Origin: Comamonas sp. NLF-1-9
Lineage (GTDB): Bacteria; Pseudomonadota; Gammaproteobacteria; Burkholderiales; Burkholderiaceae_C
Length of the DNA stretch: 64,000 bases
Assembly (NCBI RefSeq): GCF_019195435.1
Contig: NZ_CP078069.1
Span: 496,001 to 560,000 of the forward strand
Direction of reading: 5' to 3'
Shown here: in pieces, positions 1 through 9,320 of the stretch
Layout of the letters: each line of letters starts with the position of its first letter
Numbering within the stretch: the stretch's first letter is position 1
Position numbers and translations under genes: made by a program
The notes under the pieces: model-generated
The model's database searches: none
Told to the model about the DNA's origin: nothing
The model's input: the letters and a program-made list of their open reading frames with translations, nothing else

Positions 1-1168
1 GCGTCATGGCCTTGGAGCCGCCCTTGCCGTCGTCGTCGTCCTCGTCGTCGTACTCGTCGTAGTCTTCCTCGGCGACGTAGTCATCGGCTTCCTCGGGGTC
101 GGCAAAGCCGTCCACGATGGTGTTGATGATGACCTTGCCCTCGCGGATCTCCTCGCCCATGTTGAGGATTTCGGCGATGGTGGCGGGGCTGGCGCTGATG
201 GCTTCCATCATGTCCATGAGGCCGCCTTCGATGCGCTTGGCGATTTCGATCTCGCCCTCGCGCGTGAGCAGCTCCACGGTGCCCATCTCGCGCATGTACA
301 TGCGCACCGGGTCGGTGGTGCGGCCGAACTCGCTGTCCACGGTGGACAGGGCCGCTTCGGCCTCTTCCTCGGCCTCTTCCACGGTGGTGGCGGTGGGCGT
401 CACGTTGTTCTGGAACAGCGTCTCGGCGTCGGGCGTCTGCTCGTAGATGGCCACGCCCATGTCGCTGAGCAGCGAGGCTACGGCCTCCATGGTCTCGGCG
501 TCGACCAGCTTGTCGGGCAGGTGGTCGGAGATTTCGCCCTGGGTGAGGTAGCCGCGCGTCTTGCCCAGCGTGATCAGCTTCTTGAGCTGGGCGCGGCGCT
601 TGGCCATGTCTTCTTCGGACAAGATGGTTTCATCGAGGCCGAATTCCTTCATCAAGGCCCGCTCCTTGGCCTTGCTGATCTTCATGCGCAGGGGCTTGAC
701 CTTCTCGACCGGTGCGGCCTCGGCCGCTGCCGGGGTTTCCGGCTCGGGTTCGCCCTCCAGGTCGGCCTCGATGTCGGACAGGTCGGTGTCGTCGTCGAGC
801 TCGGCCTTGGACTTGCCTTTGGCCTTGCCCTTGGCAGCGGCCTTGGGGCGCGCCGGCCCCTTGGTCTTGGCGGCGCTCTTGGCCGGCTTGGCGGCTTCGC
901 TCTTGGCCGCGCTCTTGCCCGCCGCACTCTTGGGCGCGGCGTCCTTGGCTGCAGTCTTCTTGGCCGCAGCGCTCTTGGCGGCAGGCGTCTTGGCCGCGGT
1001 CTTGGCTGCGGCGGTCTTGGTGGTGCGCGCGCCGCTCAGCGGCTTCTTCTCGGCGGCTTCATCGCTCGCCTTGGCGGCCTTCTTGGCGCTGGGCTCCGTG
1101 GCGGCGGCCTTGGCCTTTTTCTTGCTGGTGCTGTCGGCGACAGGCGTGGCGGACTTTCGAGCTGGCAT
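1..1168 (-). CDS. rpoD: RNA polymerase primary sigma factor RpoD (sigma-70), N-terminal part
   Basis: Primary sigma factor that directs RNA polymerase to housekeeping promoters. Only the first ~389 codons lie in the window; the core-binding and promoter-binding regions run off the left edge. The start is an ATG at 1168 preceded by GAGGAA. Residues 1 to ~130 form a low-complexity leader rich in Ala, Lys and Pro, known from RpoD of this order. Next come the conserved region 1.1 (KKLITLGKTRGYLTQGEI), an acidic stretch, the segment TDPVRMYMREMG that opens region 1.2, and a run of Asp/Glu typical of the non-conserved region. It follows dnaG on the same strand, the classical macromolecular-synthesis order. 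A cytosolic protein; identity is not in doubt. Confidence 0.96.
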   Translation of the reverse strand, partial: MPARKSATPVADSTSKKKAKAAATEPSAKKAAKASDEAAEKKPLSGARTTKTAAAKTAAKTPAAKSAAAKKTAAKDAAPKSAAGKSAAKSEAAKPAKSAAKTKGPARPKAAAKGKAKGKSKAELDDDTDLSDIEADLEGEPEPETPAAAEAAPVEKVKPLRMKISKAKERALMKEFGLDETILSEEDMAKRRAQLKKLITLGKTRGYLTQGEISDHLPDKLVDAETMEAVASLLSDMGVAIYEQTPDAETLFQNNVTPTATTVEEAEEEAEAALSTVDSEFGRTTDPVRMYMREMGTVELLTREGEIEIAKRIEGGLMDMMEAISASPATIAEILNMGEEIREGKVIINTIVDGFADPEEADDYVAEEDYDEYDDEDDDDGKGGSKAMT

Positions 1169-1418
1169 GAAATTCCTCGAGGTCAAAACGGGACAGGTCA
1201 AACATCAAAACACGCGAAACGGACGCAGCGCGCTGGCTGTCAGCGTGCGTGGCTGGCTGCAGCGGCCTGGGGGCGCGCCGCCAGCGGGCAAGATGTCTGG
1301 GCGAACATTTGGTGTGCAGCCCTTGCGGTAAACAAGTGGGCATGGCGCGGTGGTGCGCCGTCTTTGGTGTGCTGCCCGGGCCGGAGGTACTGCTGTCGCT
1401 CTTGCCGACTAACCGTAC

Positions 1419-1443
1419 ATTATAACGAAAGCGCCAATTTCAA
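1419..1443 (-). promoter_or_regulatory. candidate rpoD promoter (-10 TATAAT)
   Basis: In the 281-bp gap between dnaG and rpoD the minus strand carries a perfect TATAAT at 1424-1419. A TTGAAA lies at 1443-1438, but the spacer is only 13 nt, too short for a normal -35, so the -35 is uncertain. It would give an untranslated leader of ~240 nt. Apart from this motif I see nothing in the gap. Confidence 0.4.
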
Positions 1444-1449
1444 GAGCTC

Positions 1450-3342
1450 TCAAGCCGGCTTGTTTTCCCGTGGCGCGGCGCCGCCAGAGCTGCCGTTTTT
1501 CAGTGCCCGGCGGCGCTCTTCGAGCTGGCGGTAGCGCGCCAGCGCCGTGGGGTCGCTGGCGCTGGCGGCGATCAGCGCGCTTTGCTCGCGCTCGATGTTT
1601 TCGATGTGCATGCGCGCGAGCAAGTCCTGCAGTTCGGCGCGCAGCTCGGCCTCGTCGCCCTCGGTCTGCGCGTGCGAGCCGGTCATGATGCGCTGCGCCA
1701 GCGGCTCGCACTCGTGGCCTTGCAGGGCGGGGCCCAGTTGCGCCCAGGGCAGCACGCCGCGTTCATGCCACTGGTCTTCGAGCCAGAGGAACAGCGTGCC
1801 GTGCGGCGCGGGCAGGGCGGCCAGGGCCTGGCGGTCTTCGGCGTCCAGCGTATGCAAAAAAGCCATGTGCGACAGCAGCAGGCGCAGCGCGTGGTCGCTG
1901 CGCCGGCGCCCGGGCGTGCGCGCAAGCGGCGCCTGGGTGCGCACGCGCGCCCCGGGTGTGCGCGGGCCGCGCCAGTCGTTGCCCTTGCGCCAGGAGCGAT
2001 ATCCGGTCGAATCGGCCTCAAACCCTTGACCGGTATGCGCAACGCGCTCCTTCGTCCATAGCGATTGGAGCTGCTCTGGCGCGATCTGGCCACGCTCGGC
2101 AAACTGCGCCAGCAGTTGGGGCTTGAGTGCACCCTCGGGCAGCGCGGCCCACAGCGGCTGGGCTTTGCTGAGCATGTGGGCGCGGCCCTCGGCGCTGCCC
2201 AGGTCGCAGGCTTCGCTCGCGACCTGCAGCATGAAGCGCGACAGCGGCAGCGCGTCGCCCACGAGGCGGGCAAAGGCGTCGTGGCCAAAGCTGCGCACGT
2301 AGCTGTCCGGGTCGTGCTCGGGCGGCAGGAAGAGGAACTTGACCGTGCGCGTGTCGCTGGCGTAGGGCAGGGCCGCGTCCAGCGCCTTGCGCGCCGCGCG
2401 CCGGCCGGCCTCGTCGCCATCGAAGCTGAACACCACTTGATCGCTGAAGCGAAACAGCTTGTGCACGTGCTCGGGCGTGCAGGCCGTGCCCAGCGTGGCC
2501 ACGACGTTGCCAAAACCGAGCTGGGCCAGGGCGACCACGTCCATGTAACCTTCGGTCACGAGCACGTGGCCGGCTTCGCGGATCGCCTGGCGCGCCTCGA
2601 ACAGGCCGTAGAGCTCGCGCCCCTTGTGAAACACCGGCGTTTCGGGCGAGTTGAGGTATTTGGGCTTTTCGTCCCCGAGCACGCGCCCGCCAAAGCCTAT
2701 GCATTCGCCCTTGAGGTTGCGGATCGGGAACATCACGCGCTCGCGAAAGCGGTCGTAGCGCCGTCCGTCTTCCTCGCTCTCGATGACCAGGCCGCTTTGC
2801 ACCAGCAGCGGGCTGTCGTACTCGGCAAACACGCTGGCCAGGCCATGCCAGCCGCCGCCGGCCCAGCCCAGGGCGTAGCGCTTGGCAAGCGCACCGCTCA
2901 CCCCGCGCCCCTTGAGGTAGGCGATCGCCTGCGGCGCCGTGCGCAGCTGGGCGCAATAGGCCCGGGCGGCGCGCGCCAGCACCTCGCTGAGCGTGGCCTG
3001 CTGCTGGCGCTGGGCCTGGGCGCGCTCGCGCTCCTGGGGCGAGCGCTCTTCCTCGGGCAGTTGCATGCCGGCGTGCTGGGCCAGGTCTTGCACCGCCTCG
3101 CGAAAGCCCATGCCCTGGCTCTCCATCAGAAAGCCGATGGCGTTGCCGCTGCGCCCGCAGCCGAAGCAATGAAAGAACTGCTTGGACGGGCTGACGCTGA
3201 AAGAGGCCGACTTTTCCGTGTGGAAAGGGCACAGGCCCATGTAGTTGGCGCCGCTCTTTCTGAGCTGCACGTAGCGGCCGATCAGCTCGACCACGTCGGT
3301 GCGCTCTATCAGTTCCTGGATGAAAGACTGGGGGATGGCCAC
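1450..3342 (-). CDS. dnaG: DNA primase DnaG
   Basis: Makes the RNA primers for chromosome replication at the fork. The protein is 630 aa, normal for the family. The N-terminal zinc-binding domain has ligands C38, H41, C59 and C62. The catalytic core contains the TOPRIM motifs EGYMD (near residue 262) and FSFDGDEAG (near 305), which hold the acidic metal-binding residues. The C-terminal ~150 residues form the DnaB-helicase binding region. The start is a GTG at 3342 (GTG-GCC-ATC-CCC). It is divergent from the acyl-CoA synthetase gene and lies upstream of rpoD on the same strand, probably in one transcription unit with an additional internal rpoD promoter. Confidence 0.97.
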   Translation of the reverse strand: MAIPQSFIQELIERTDVVELIGRYVQLRKSGANYMGLCPFHTEKSASFSVSPSKQFFHCFGCGRSGNAIGFLMESQGMGFREAVQDLAQHAGMQLPEEERSPQERERAQAQRQQQATLSEVLARAARAYCAQLRTAPQAIAYLKGRGVSGALAKRYALGWAGGGWHGLASVFAEYDSPLLVQSGLVIESEEDGRRYDRFRERVMFPIRNLKGECIGFGGRVLGDEKPKYLNSPETPVFHKGRELYGLFEARQAIREAGHVLVTEGYMDVVALAQLGFGNVVATLGTACTPEHVHKLFRFSDQVVFSFDGDEAGRRAARKALDAALPYASDTRTVKFLFLPPEHDPDSYVRSFGHDAFARLVGDALPLSRFMLQVASEACDLGSAEGRAHMLSKAQPLWAALPEGALKPQLLAQFAERGQIAPEQLQSLWTKERVAHTGQGFEADSTGYRSWRKGNDWRGPRTPGARVRTQAPLARTPGRRRSDHALRLLLSHMAFLHTLDAEDRQALAALPAPHGTLFLWLEDQWHERGVLPWAQLGPALQGHECEPLAQRIMTGSHAQTEGDEAELRAELQDLLARMHIENIEREQSALIAASASDPTALARYRQLEERRRALKNGSSGGAAPRENKPA

Positions 3343-3432
3343 GGCGTGGATTCTGCGGCATGCGCCGCGCGCGGGGACCGAGCGCCGGGGGCGGGCTCTG
3401 CTTTAATAGCCGCATCCTGCGACGGAGGCCCC

Positions 3433-5076
3433 ATGAGCATTTTCGACCAGAACCTGGAGCGCAACAGCGCCAATTTCGCGCCGCTGACCCCGCTGTCCTT
3501 CATCGAGCGCACGGCCGAGATCTACCCCGAGCGCCTGGCCATCGTGCACGGCGAGCTGCGCCAGAGCTGGGCCGAGACTTATGCGCGCTGCCGCCGGCTC
3601 GCCAGCAGCCTGCGCCGAGCCGGCATTGGCAAGAACGACACCGTGGCGGTGATGCTGCCCAATGTGCCGCCCATGGTGGAGGCGCACTTTGCCATCCCGA
3701 TGGCCGGTGCGGTGCTCAATGCGCTGAACACGCGGCTCGACCCCGAAACCGTGGCCTTCATGCTGGACCACGGCGAGGCCAAGGCGCTCATCGTCGATCC
3801 GGAGTTCACCCCGGTCATGGCCAAGGCGCTGGCGCTGCGCAAAAGCACGGCCCCCATCCTGGTGATCGAGACCGAGGACGCGCTCTACGGCCCGCCTGCC
3901 CAGCCGCTCGGCGGCACGCCTTACGAGGCCTTCATCGCCGCGGGGGACGCCGACTTTGCCTGGGAATGGCCGCAGGACGAGTGGGACGCGATCGCGCTCA
4001 ACTACACCAGCGGCACCACGGGCAATCCCAAGGGCGTGGTCTACCATCACCGCGGCGCCTACACCAATGCCGTGAGCAACGTGCTGGAGTGGGACATGCC
4101 CAAGCACAGCGTCTATCTGTGGACGCTGCCGATGTTTCACTGCAACGGTTGGTGTTTCCCGTGGACCGTGGCGGCGCGCGCGGGCGTCAACGTCTGTCTG
4201 CGCCGGGTCGAAGCGCAGGCGATTTTCGACGCCATTCGCCAGCACGGCGTCACGCACTACTGCGGTGCGCCCATCGTGCAGTCGCTGCTGGTCAACGCTC
4301 CGGCGGCGATGAAAGAGGGCGTGCCCCCCGGCGTCAAGGCCATGGTCGCGGGCGCGGCGCCGCCAGCGGCGCTGATCGAGGGCATGGAGCAGCTCGGCTT
4401 CGACCTGACCCATGTCTATGGCCTGACCGAGGTTTATGGCCCGGCGACCGTCTGCGCCAAGCAGGACGACTGGGCGCAGCTGGACGTTGGCGAGCGCGCG
4501 CGCCTAAACGCGCGCCAGGGTGTACGCTACCACTTGCAGCGCGCTGCCGCGGTGCTGGACCCCGAAACCATGCAGCCCGTGCCGCGCGACGGAGAGACCA
4601 TGGGCGAGATCATGTTCCAGGGCAACATCACGATGAAGGGCTACCTCAAGAACGCGACAGCGACCGCGGAGGCCTTTGCCGGCGGCTGGTTTCATTCGGG
4701 CGACTTGGCGGTGCAATACCCCGACGGCTACATCAAGATCAAGGACCGCAGCAAGGACATCATCATCTCGGGCGGCGAGAACATCTCCTCGATCGAGGTC
4801 GAAGACGTGCTCTACCGCCATCCGGCGGTGATGGCGGCGGCCGTGGTTGCGCGCCCCGACCCCAAGTGGGGCGAGACACCTTGCGCCTTCGTCGAACTCA
4901 AGGCAGGAGCGAGCGCCACCGCCGAAGAGATCGTCGCGCACTGCCGCCAGCACCTGGCGGGCTTCAAGCTGCCGCGCGCCGTGGTGTTTGGCGAGCTGCC
5001 CAAGACCAGCACCGGCAAGATCCAGAAGTTCGAGCTGCGCCAGCGCGCCGGCTCGATGTCGGCGATCGACGTCTAG
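3433..5076 (+). CDS. AMP-forming acyl-CoA synthetase
   Basis: A 547-aa member of the ANL adenylating superfamily, activating a carboxylic acid to its CoA thioester with ATP through an acyl-adenylate. Motif A (YTSGTTGNPKGV) is near residue 191, the YGLTEVYGP block near residue 330, the hinge/GGENISSIEVE block near 450, and the C-terminal catalytic lysine motif is KTSTGKIQKF. Overall it resembles medium-chain or 3-methylmercaptopropionyl-CoA ligases (AlkK/DmdB type); the substrate cannot be read from sequence. The ATG at 3433 has GGAGG 5 nt upstream. The reading frame is open far upstream, but that part is antisense to dnaG and is not coding. Confidence 0.9.
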   Translation: MSIFDQNLERNSANFAPLTPLSFIERTAEIYPERLAIVHGELRQSWAETYARCRRLASSLRRAGIGKNDTVAVMLPNVPPMVEAHFAIPMAGAVLNALNTRLDPETVAFMLDHGEAKALIVDPEFTPVMAKALALRKSTAPILVIETEDALYGPPAQPLGGTPYEAFIAAGDADFAWEWPQDEWDAIALNYTSGTTGNPKGVVYHHRGAYTNAVSNVLEWDMPKHSVYLWTLPMFHCNGWCFPWTVAARAGVNVCLRRVEAQAIFDAIRQHGVTHYCGAPIVQSLLVNAPAAMKEGVPPGVKAMVAGAAPPAALIEGMEQLGFDLTHVYGLTEVYGPATVCAKQDDWAQLDVGERARLNARQGVRYHLQRAAAVLDPETMQPVPRDGETMGEIMFQGNITMKGYLKNATATAEAFAGGWFHSGDLAVQYPDGYIKIKDRSKDIIISGGENISSIEVEDVLYRHPAVMAAAVVARPDPKWGETPCAFVELKAGASATAEEIVAHCRQHLAGFKLPRAVVFGELPKTSTGKIQKFELRQRAGSMSAIDV

Positions 5077-5100
5077 CGCGGCCTCACGCGCCGCGGGCGC

Positions 5101-5943
5101 TCAGCGACCGGCGCCAGCCAGGCGCAGCCGCTCGGCCAGCGTGGCTGCGGAAAGTTCGCCCACGCGTGACGCCACGAGCCTGCCCTGGGCGTCGTAGAAC
5201 AACGTGGTCGGCAGGGCGCGCAGGCCCAGGCTGTGGCTCAGGGCGGAATCGGCATCGAGCAGCACGCTGGCCGGCGGCAGGCCTTGCTGCTGGGCGTAGC
5301 GGCCGGCCTTGAATTTGTCCTCGCCCTGGTTGATCCAGAGAAAGCGCACCTGGGGCCGCTCGCGGCTGGCCTGCAGCAGCACCGGCATCTCGCGCCGGCA
5401 GGGCGGGCACCAGGTAGCCCAGAAGTTCAGCACCACCGGCTGGCCCTTGAGGGCGGACAGCGCCAGCGTGCTGCCGTCGAGCGCCTCGCCCTGCCAGTCG
5501 GGCAGGTCGGCGTGCGCCGTCGCCGTGGGCTCCACGCCCGCCGGCGGCCCACGGTGCAGCCAGAACCAGCCGCCGCCCCAGAGCAGCAGCGCCGCGAGCG
5601 CGCCCACGCTGACCGTCGCGCGCCAGCGGCTGGCGCTGGCCCACAGGAAGAGCAGGTAGCTGATCGCCATGCTCAGACCCCACCAGGGCGACCAGCCGCC
5701 ATCGCGCACGTCCAGCACGCCCCAGGGCGCGGCCGCGTATTCGTTGGCAAACGCCAGCACGTAGCCAATGCGCGCGGCCAGCAAGACGGCCAGCAGCATC
5801 AGCCAACTGTGGTGCATGCCCGCGCCCAGGCCGCGCCGGCGCGCCAGGCCTTCGTGCAGCAGCGAGCCCAGCAGCCAGGCGAGCATCAGCAGCAGCATGC
5901 TCCAGGGCAGGGCCAGCGGCCCGAGGGCCAGGGTGCGTTCCAT
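5101..5943 (-). CDS. TlpA-family membrane-anchored thiol-disulfide protein with N-terminal multi-pass region
   Basis: A 280-aa protein. The first ~130 residues hold about four hydrophobic segments; the stretch around AARIGYVLAFANEY followed by an Asp-Gly-Gly-Trp block resembles part of prolipoprotein diacylglyceryl transferase (Lgt). The C-terminal ~140 residues are a thioredoxin fold with the active site WCPPC near residue 177 and a cis-Pro in LRALPTT. It probably acts as a periplasmic reductase, for example in cytochrome c maturation or disulfide repair, anchored by its membrane part. The start at 5943 was preferred because the longer frame (to 6018) would overlap the start of the divergent gene. 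It converges with the acyl-CoA synthetase, 24 nt apart. Confidence 0.8.
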   Translation of the reverse strand: MERTLALGPLALPWSMLLLMLAWLLGSLLHEGLARRRGLGAGMHHSWLMLLAVLLAARIGYVLAFANEYAAAPWGVLDVRDGGWSPWWGLSMAISYLLFLWASASRWRATVSVGALAALLLWGGGWFWLHRGPPAGVEPTATAHADLPDWQGEALDGSTLALSALKGQPVVLNFWATWCPPCRREMPVLLQASRERPQVRFLWINQGEDKFKAGRYAQQQGLPPASVLLDADSALSHSLGLRALPTTLFYDAQGRLVASRVGELSAATLAERLRLAGAGR

Positions 5944-6016
5944 GGCGCGCGAGTATGCACGAGCGGCAAAGCACGCAATAATGGCCCGGTTCCCAAGACC
6001 ACGGCAGGAGGGCAGC

Positions 6017-6337
6017 ATGGTTCAGATTCGTTTGGCGCTGACGCTCGCCGCGCTGGCACTGGCCGTGCCGGCGGCCCAGGCGGCCTGCTACGTGGTCTAC
6101 GGGCCCGACCAGCAGGTGGTTTACCGCGCCCAGCAGCCCCCAGTGGACATGTCGCGCCCGCTGCATGAAACCCTGCCGCAGGTGGCGCCCGGGGGCAGCA
6201 TGGTGTTTTCGCTGGACAACTTCGGCTGCGAACTCACGGTGAACCAGCTGCCGCTCAAGCTCACTGCCAAGGCGCCGGCGCGCGGCGCCAGAAAAGCCCG
6301 GCGCAAGGCTGGCGCCACTGCGGGCGGCGCTTCCTGA
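6017..6337 (+). CDS. small exported protein of unknown function
   Basis: 106 aa with a clear Sec signal peptide (MVQIRLALTLAALALAVPAAQA, cleavage after AQA), so exported to the periplasm. The mature part has two cysteines (one right after the cleavage site, one in DNFGCEL) that could form a disulfide, and a C-terminal tail rich in Lys/Arg and Ala. It is preceded by AGGAGG. I recognise no named domain. It is divergent from the TlpA-family gene, and shared work in the envelope is possible but not shown. Confidence 0.75.
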   Translation: MVQIRLALTLAALALAVPAAQAACYVVYGPDQQVVYRAQQPPVDMSRPLHETLPQVAPGGSMVFSLDNFGCELTVNQLPLKLTAKAPARGARKARRKAGATAGGAS

Positions 6338-6460
6338 GCGGCGCGCGGCCCGCACGGGGCCCGGTGCGAGGCCGCTCGTGAACCAGGCCGCCCGCGCACG
6401 CGGCAATTTTTCTTCTGCGCCAGTGCGGCGGCGCCATCGGCTTTGCGACAATCGGCGCGC

Positions 6461-7894
6461 ATGAGCGCAGCCAAGCCGAACCTCCCGCAAACCCCCGCCG
6501 AATGGCTCGAAGTCAGCTCCATGGACATGGAGGCCCAGGGCGTTGCGCACCGCAGCGACGGCAAGGTGGTGTTCATCGACGGAGCGCTGCCCGGCGAGCT
6601 GGTGAGCGCGCGCACGCGGCGCAGCAAGAACCAGTGGGAGCAGGCCGACCTGAGCGAGATCCATCGCGAGTCCAGCCTGCGCACCCGGCCGCTGTGCCCG
6701 CATTTCGGGCTGCATGCCGGCGCCTGCGGCGGCTGCAAGATGCAGCATCTGGACGCGGCGGCGCAGGTCGCGATGAAGCAGCGTGTGCTGGAAGACAACC
6801 TCTGGCATCTGGGCAAGGTTCGGCCCGAGACCGTGCTGCCCGCCATCCACGGCCCGGCCTGGGCTTACCGCTACCGTGCGCGCCTGGCGGTGCGCCACGT
6901 GCTCAAGAAAGGCACGGTGCTGGTCGGCTTTCATGAGCGCAAGAGCCGCTACATCGCCGACATGCGCACCTGCAAGATCCTGCCGCCGCACGTCGATGCG
7001 CTCTTGCTGCCGCTGCGTGCGCTGGTCGCTTCGCTGGCCGCGCGCGACACCTGCCCGCAGATCGAGCTTGCCTGTGGTGATGCGCTCACGGTGCTGGTGC
7101 TGCGCCATCTGGAGCCGCTGTCGCGCGCCGACCAGGACAAGCTGCGAGCCTTTGGCCAGGCGCATGGTGTGCAATGGTGGCTCCAGCCCAAGGGGCCGGA
7201 CACGGCCCACCCGATGGACGAAGGCGGCGCGCCGCTGAATTACCAACTGCCCGAATTCGGCATCACCATCGCTTTTCGACCGACGGATTTCACCCAGGTG
7301 AACCCGCAGATCAACCGCGTGCTGGTAGGCCGTGCGCTGGCGCTGCTCAAGCCCGAAAGAACGGAGCGGGTGATCGACTGGTTCTGCGGCCTGGGCAATT
7401 TCACGCTGCCCATCGCCACGCGCGCGGGCAGTGTGCTGGGCGTGGAGGGCAGCAGCGCGCTGATTGCGCGCGCGCGGGAGAATTTTGTATCAAATCAGGC
7501 TCAAAGGCTTGCTGGACAAGCGCTGGCAGCTACGGAATTTGAAGTCAAAAACCTGTTCGAGATCACGCCCCAAGAGCTCGTGGCCTACGGCAGCGCCCGG
7601 CGCTGGCTGGTCGATCCGCCGCGCGAAGGCGCGTTTGCCCTGGTCAAGGCCCTGGCCGACATGCACCAGGCCGGGCTGCAGGCGGGCGGCGCGCCGCCGC
7701 TGCCCGAGGGCGCGCAGCACTGGCAGCCGCCCGAGCGCATCGTCTACGTGAGCTGCAACCCCGCCACGTTGGCGCGGGACGCCGGCCTGCTGGTGCACCA
7801 GGCGGGCTACCGCTGCAGCGCTGCGGGAGTGGTCAACATGTTCCCGCACACCGCGCACGTGGAGAGCATGGCGGTGTTCGAGCGCGCCGCCTGA
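6461..7894 (+). CDS. rlmD: 23S rRNA (uracil-C5)-methyltransferase RlmD
   Basis: SAM-dependent methyltransferase of the TrmA/RumA family, predicted to make m5U1939 of 23S rRNA. The order is a TRAM domain (residues ~15-70), iron-sulfur cysteines (CPHFG...CGGCKMQH and C in MRTCKIL), then the Rossmann methyltransferase fold with [12 protein letters not shown] and the catalytic loop [12 protein letters not shown], where the Cys attacks C6 of uracil. 477 aa, normal length. Between the SAM motif and the catalytic loop, residues ~343-361 are encoded by a copy of the dispersed palindromic repeat (7487-7540), inserted in frame; the conserved motifs either side are intact, so the enzyme is probably active. 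Confidence 0.93.
   Translation: MSAAKPNLPQTPAEWLEVSSMDMEAQGVAHRSDGKVVFIDGALPGELVSARTRRSKNQWEQADLSEIHRESSLRTRPLCPHFGLHAGACGGCKMQHLDAAAQVAMKQRVLEDNLWHLGKVRPETVLPAIHGPAWAYRYRARLAVRHVLKKGTVLVGFHERKSRYIADMRTCKILPPHVDALLLPLRALVASLAARDTCPQIELACGDALTVLVLRHLEPLSRADQDKLRAFGQAHGVQWWLQPKGPDTAHPMDEGGAPLNYQLPEFGITIAFRPTDFTQVNPQINRVLVGRALALLKPERTERVIDWFCGLGNFTLPIATRAGSVLGVEGSSALIARARENFVSNQAQRLAGQALAATEFEVKNLFEITPQELVAYGSARRWLVDPPREGAFALVKALADMHQAGLQAGGAPPLPEGAQHWQPPERIVYVSCNPATLARDAGLLVHQAGYRCSAAGVVNMFPHTAHVESMAVFERAA
7487..7540. repeat. dispersed palindromic repeat, copy 1 (inside rlmD)
   Basis: Inverted orientation of the family consensus: CAAATCAGGCTC, then GCTTGCTGGACAAGCGC, then GGCAGCTA. It keeps the rlmD reading frame open. 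Confidence 0.8.
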
Positions 7895-7929
7895 GCGCGC
7901 TGGCGGGCAGCCGGCCAGGGGGGCGCCAA

Positions 7930-8313
7930 TCAGCCGCGGCTGCGCGCGCCGGAGCGGGCAGGGGCTTCGTCCTCGTCCGCCTCGTCGCTGCGGGCGGCGG
8001 GCTTGCGCGTCTGGGTCAGCACCGAGGGCACGGCTTCGACCTTGTTTTCGCGCATGTACTGGTCCATTTCCTTCCAGCCCGCGAAGATTTGCGCCTTGGC
8101 CGCCTTGGGGTTGAGCGTGTAGCAGTCTTCCAGCCCGCGCATGGCAAAGCGGCAGGCGCCGCCTATGGCCTGGGCCTCGGCGCTGCGCGCCAGTTCGCGC
8201 GGATCTGGCCCCAGGCCCGGGATGTCGCAGCCCGCCAGCGACAGCAGGCCGGCGCCCACCAGCGCCCAGCGGGCGAGGGCGGCGATGCGGCGGGAGCGGC
8301 GGCGTTGGGGCAT
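7930..8313 (-). CDS. putative lipoprotein of unknown function
   Basis: 127 aa. An Arg-rich N-terminus is followed by a hydrophobic segment and a lipobox LSLAGC, so a lipoprotein is predicted. The mature part has two further Cys (GGACRFAMRGLEDCYTL) and a charged C-terminal tail rich in Asp, Glu, Ala and Arg. Start ATG at 8313. No known domain is recognised. The gene converges with rlmD (35 nt) and is followed upstream by a terminator that belongs to the next gene on the same strand. Confidence 0.75.
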   Translation of the reverse strand: MPQRRRSRRIAALARWALVGAGLLSLAGCDIPGLGPDPRELARSAEAQAIGGACRFAMRGLEDCYTLNPKAAKAQIFAGWKEMDQYMRENKVEAVPSVLTQTRKPAARSDEADEDEAPARSGARSRG

Positions 8314-8353
8314 GTCTGCATTATCGGCAGCCGCGCGCGATTGTTGAGCCCCA

Positions 8354-8380
8354 AGAAAAAGCCCCGCCGGGGCGGGGCTC
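8354..8380 (-). terminator. Rho-independent terminator after the BI-1 gene
   Basis: Stem GCCCCGCC/GGCGGGGC (8361-8368 with 8371-8378) and, on the minus strand, a run of five T at 8360-8356. It sits 26 nt after the stop of the BI-1 family gene. Confidence 0.85.
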
Positions 8381-8405
8381 TGGGCTGGCGCGCGGCCAGG
8401 CCGTA

Positions 8406-9101
8406 TCAGTCGTTGCTGCCGCCGAAGATGCCCAGCAGCGCCAGCAGGCTCTGGAACACGTTGAACATGTCCAGGTACAGCGCCAGCGTGGCGCTGATGT
8501 AGTTGGTCTCGCCGCCGTCGAGCACGCGCTTGATGTCGTAGAGCATGAAGGCGCTGAAGATGCCGATCGCGGCCACCGAGATCGCCATCACGCCGGCCGT
8601 GGAGCCGACGAAGACGTTGATCGCCGCGCCGACCACCAGCACCAGTGCGCCGACGAAGAGCCACTTGCCCAGGCCCGTGAGGTCGCGCTTGATCACGCTG
8701 GCCAGGCTCGCCATCACGAAAAACACGCCCGCCGTGCCGGCGAAGGCCGTCATGATCAGGCTGGCGCCGTTGCTCATGCCCAGCACCAGGCCGATCAGGC
8801 CCGAGAGCATCAGCCCCATGAAGAAGGTGAAGGCGAGCAACACCGCCACGCCCTTGCCCGAGTTCTTGGTCTTCTCGATGGCGAACATGAAGGCGAAGGC
8901 GCCGCCAAGGAAGACGATCAACCCCAGGCCACCACGCAGGCTCTGCATGATGCCGGTAGCCACGCCCACCCAGGCGCCAAGCACCGTGGGCACCAGGCTC
9001 AGGGCCAGCAGCCAGTAGGTATTGCGCAGGACGCGATGGCGCTCCTGTGCCGACAGGCCATAGCCAGCGGCGGAGCCCATGCGGGTGATTTCAGTGTTCA
9101 T
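8406..9101 (-). CDS. Bax inhibitor-1 (BI-1/YccA) family inner-membrane protein
   Basis: 231 aa with about seven transmembrane helices, the hallmark of the BI-1/YbhL/YccA family. The C-terminal half contains a conserved acidic position in the final helices (MLYDIKRVLDGGETNYI), which in the family is part of the proton/calcium-sensing di-aspartate site. Bacterial members are linked to membrane-protein quality control (YccA inhibits FtsH), but the role of this one is not known. The ATG at 9101 has the strong Shine-Dalgarno AAGGAGGT. A clean terminator follows, so it is probably monocistronic. Confidence 0.9.
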   Translation of the reverse strand: MNTEITRMGSAAGYGLSAQERHRVLRNTYWLLALSLVPTVLGAWVGVATGIMQSLRGGLGLIVFLGGAFAFMFAIEKTKNSGKGVAVLLAFTFFMGLMLSGLIGLVLGMSNGASLIMTAFAGTAGVFFVMASLASVIKRDLTGLGKWLFVGALVLVVGAAINVFVGSTAGVMAISVAAIGIFSAFMLYDIKRVLDGGETNYISATLALYLDMFNVFQSLLALLGIFGGSND

Positions 9102-9320
9102 GGTGTCGACCTCCTTGAATCGGCAACGTTGAGACGCCCCAGGGCGTATGCTTGTGATTCTACGTGGCGACGAAAGTGCCCGATGCAAGAGGCCGTGTTG
9201 CGCGGCCGATTGGCCCATCGGGGCGCAAGACTGTTTTGCCCGCGCGCGCCTGCCCGCCGCGCGCGCACCCGGCTATGCTGTGGCTCCGGTTTCATTTCAC
9301 CTGCAAAAAGAGAGCACACC

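Noticed and set aside
521..1534. 337-aa open frame on the plus strand
   Set aside because: Antisense to the Ala/Lys-rich part of rpoD; Gly/Leu-rich shadow with no family similarity.
2065..3432. Long in-frame upstream extension of the acyl-CoA synthetase
   Set aside because: Antisense to dnaG; the true start at 3433 has a Shine-Dalgarno and begins the conserved domain.
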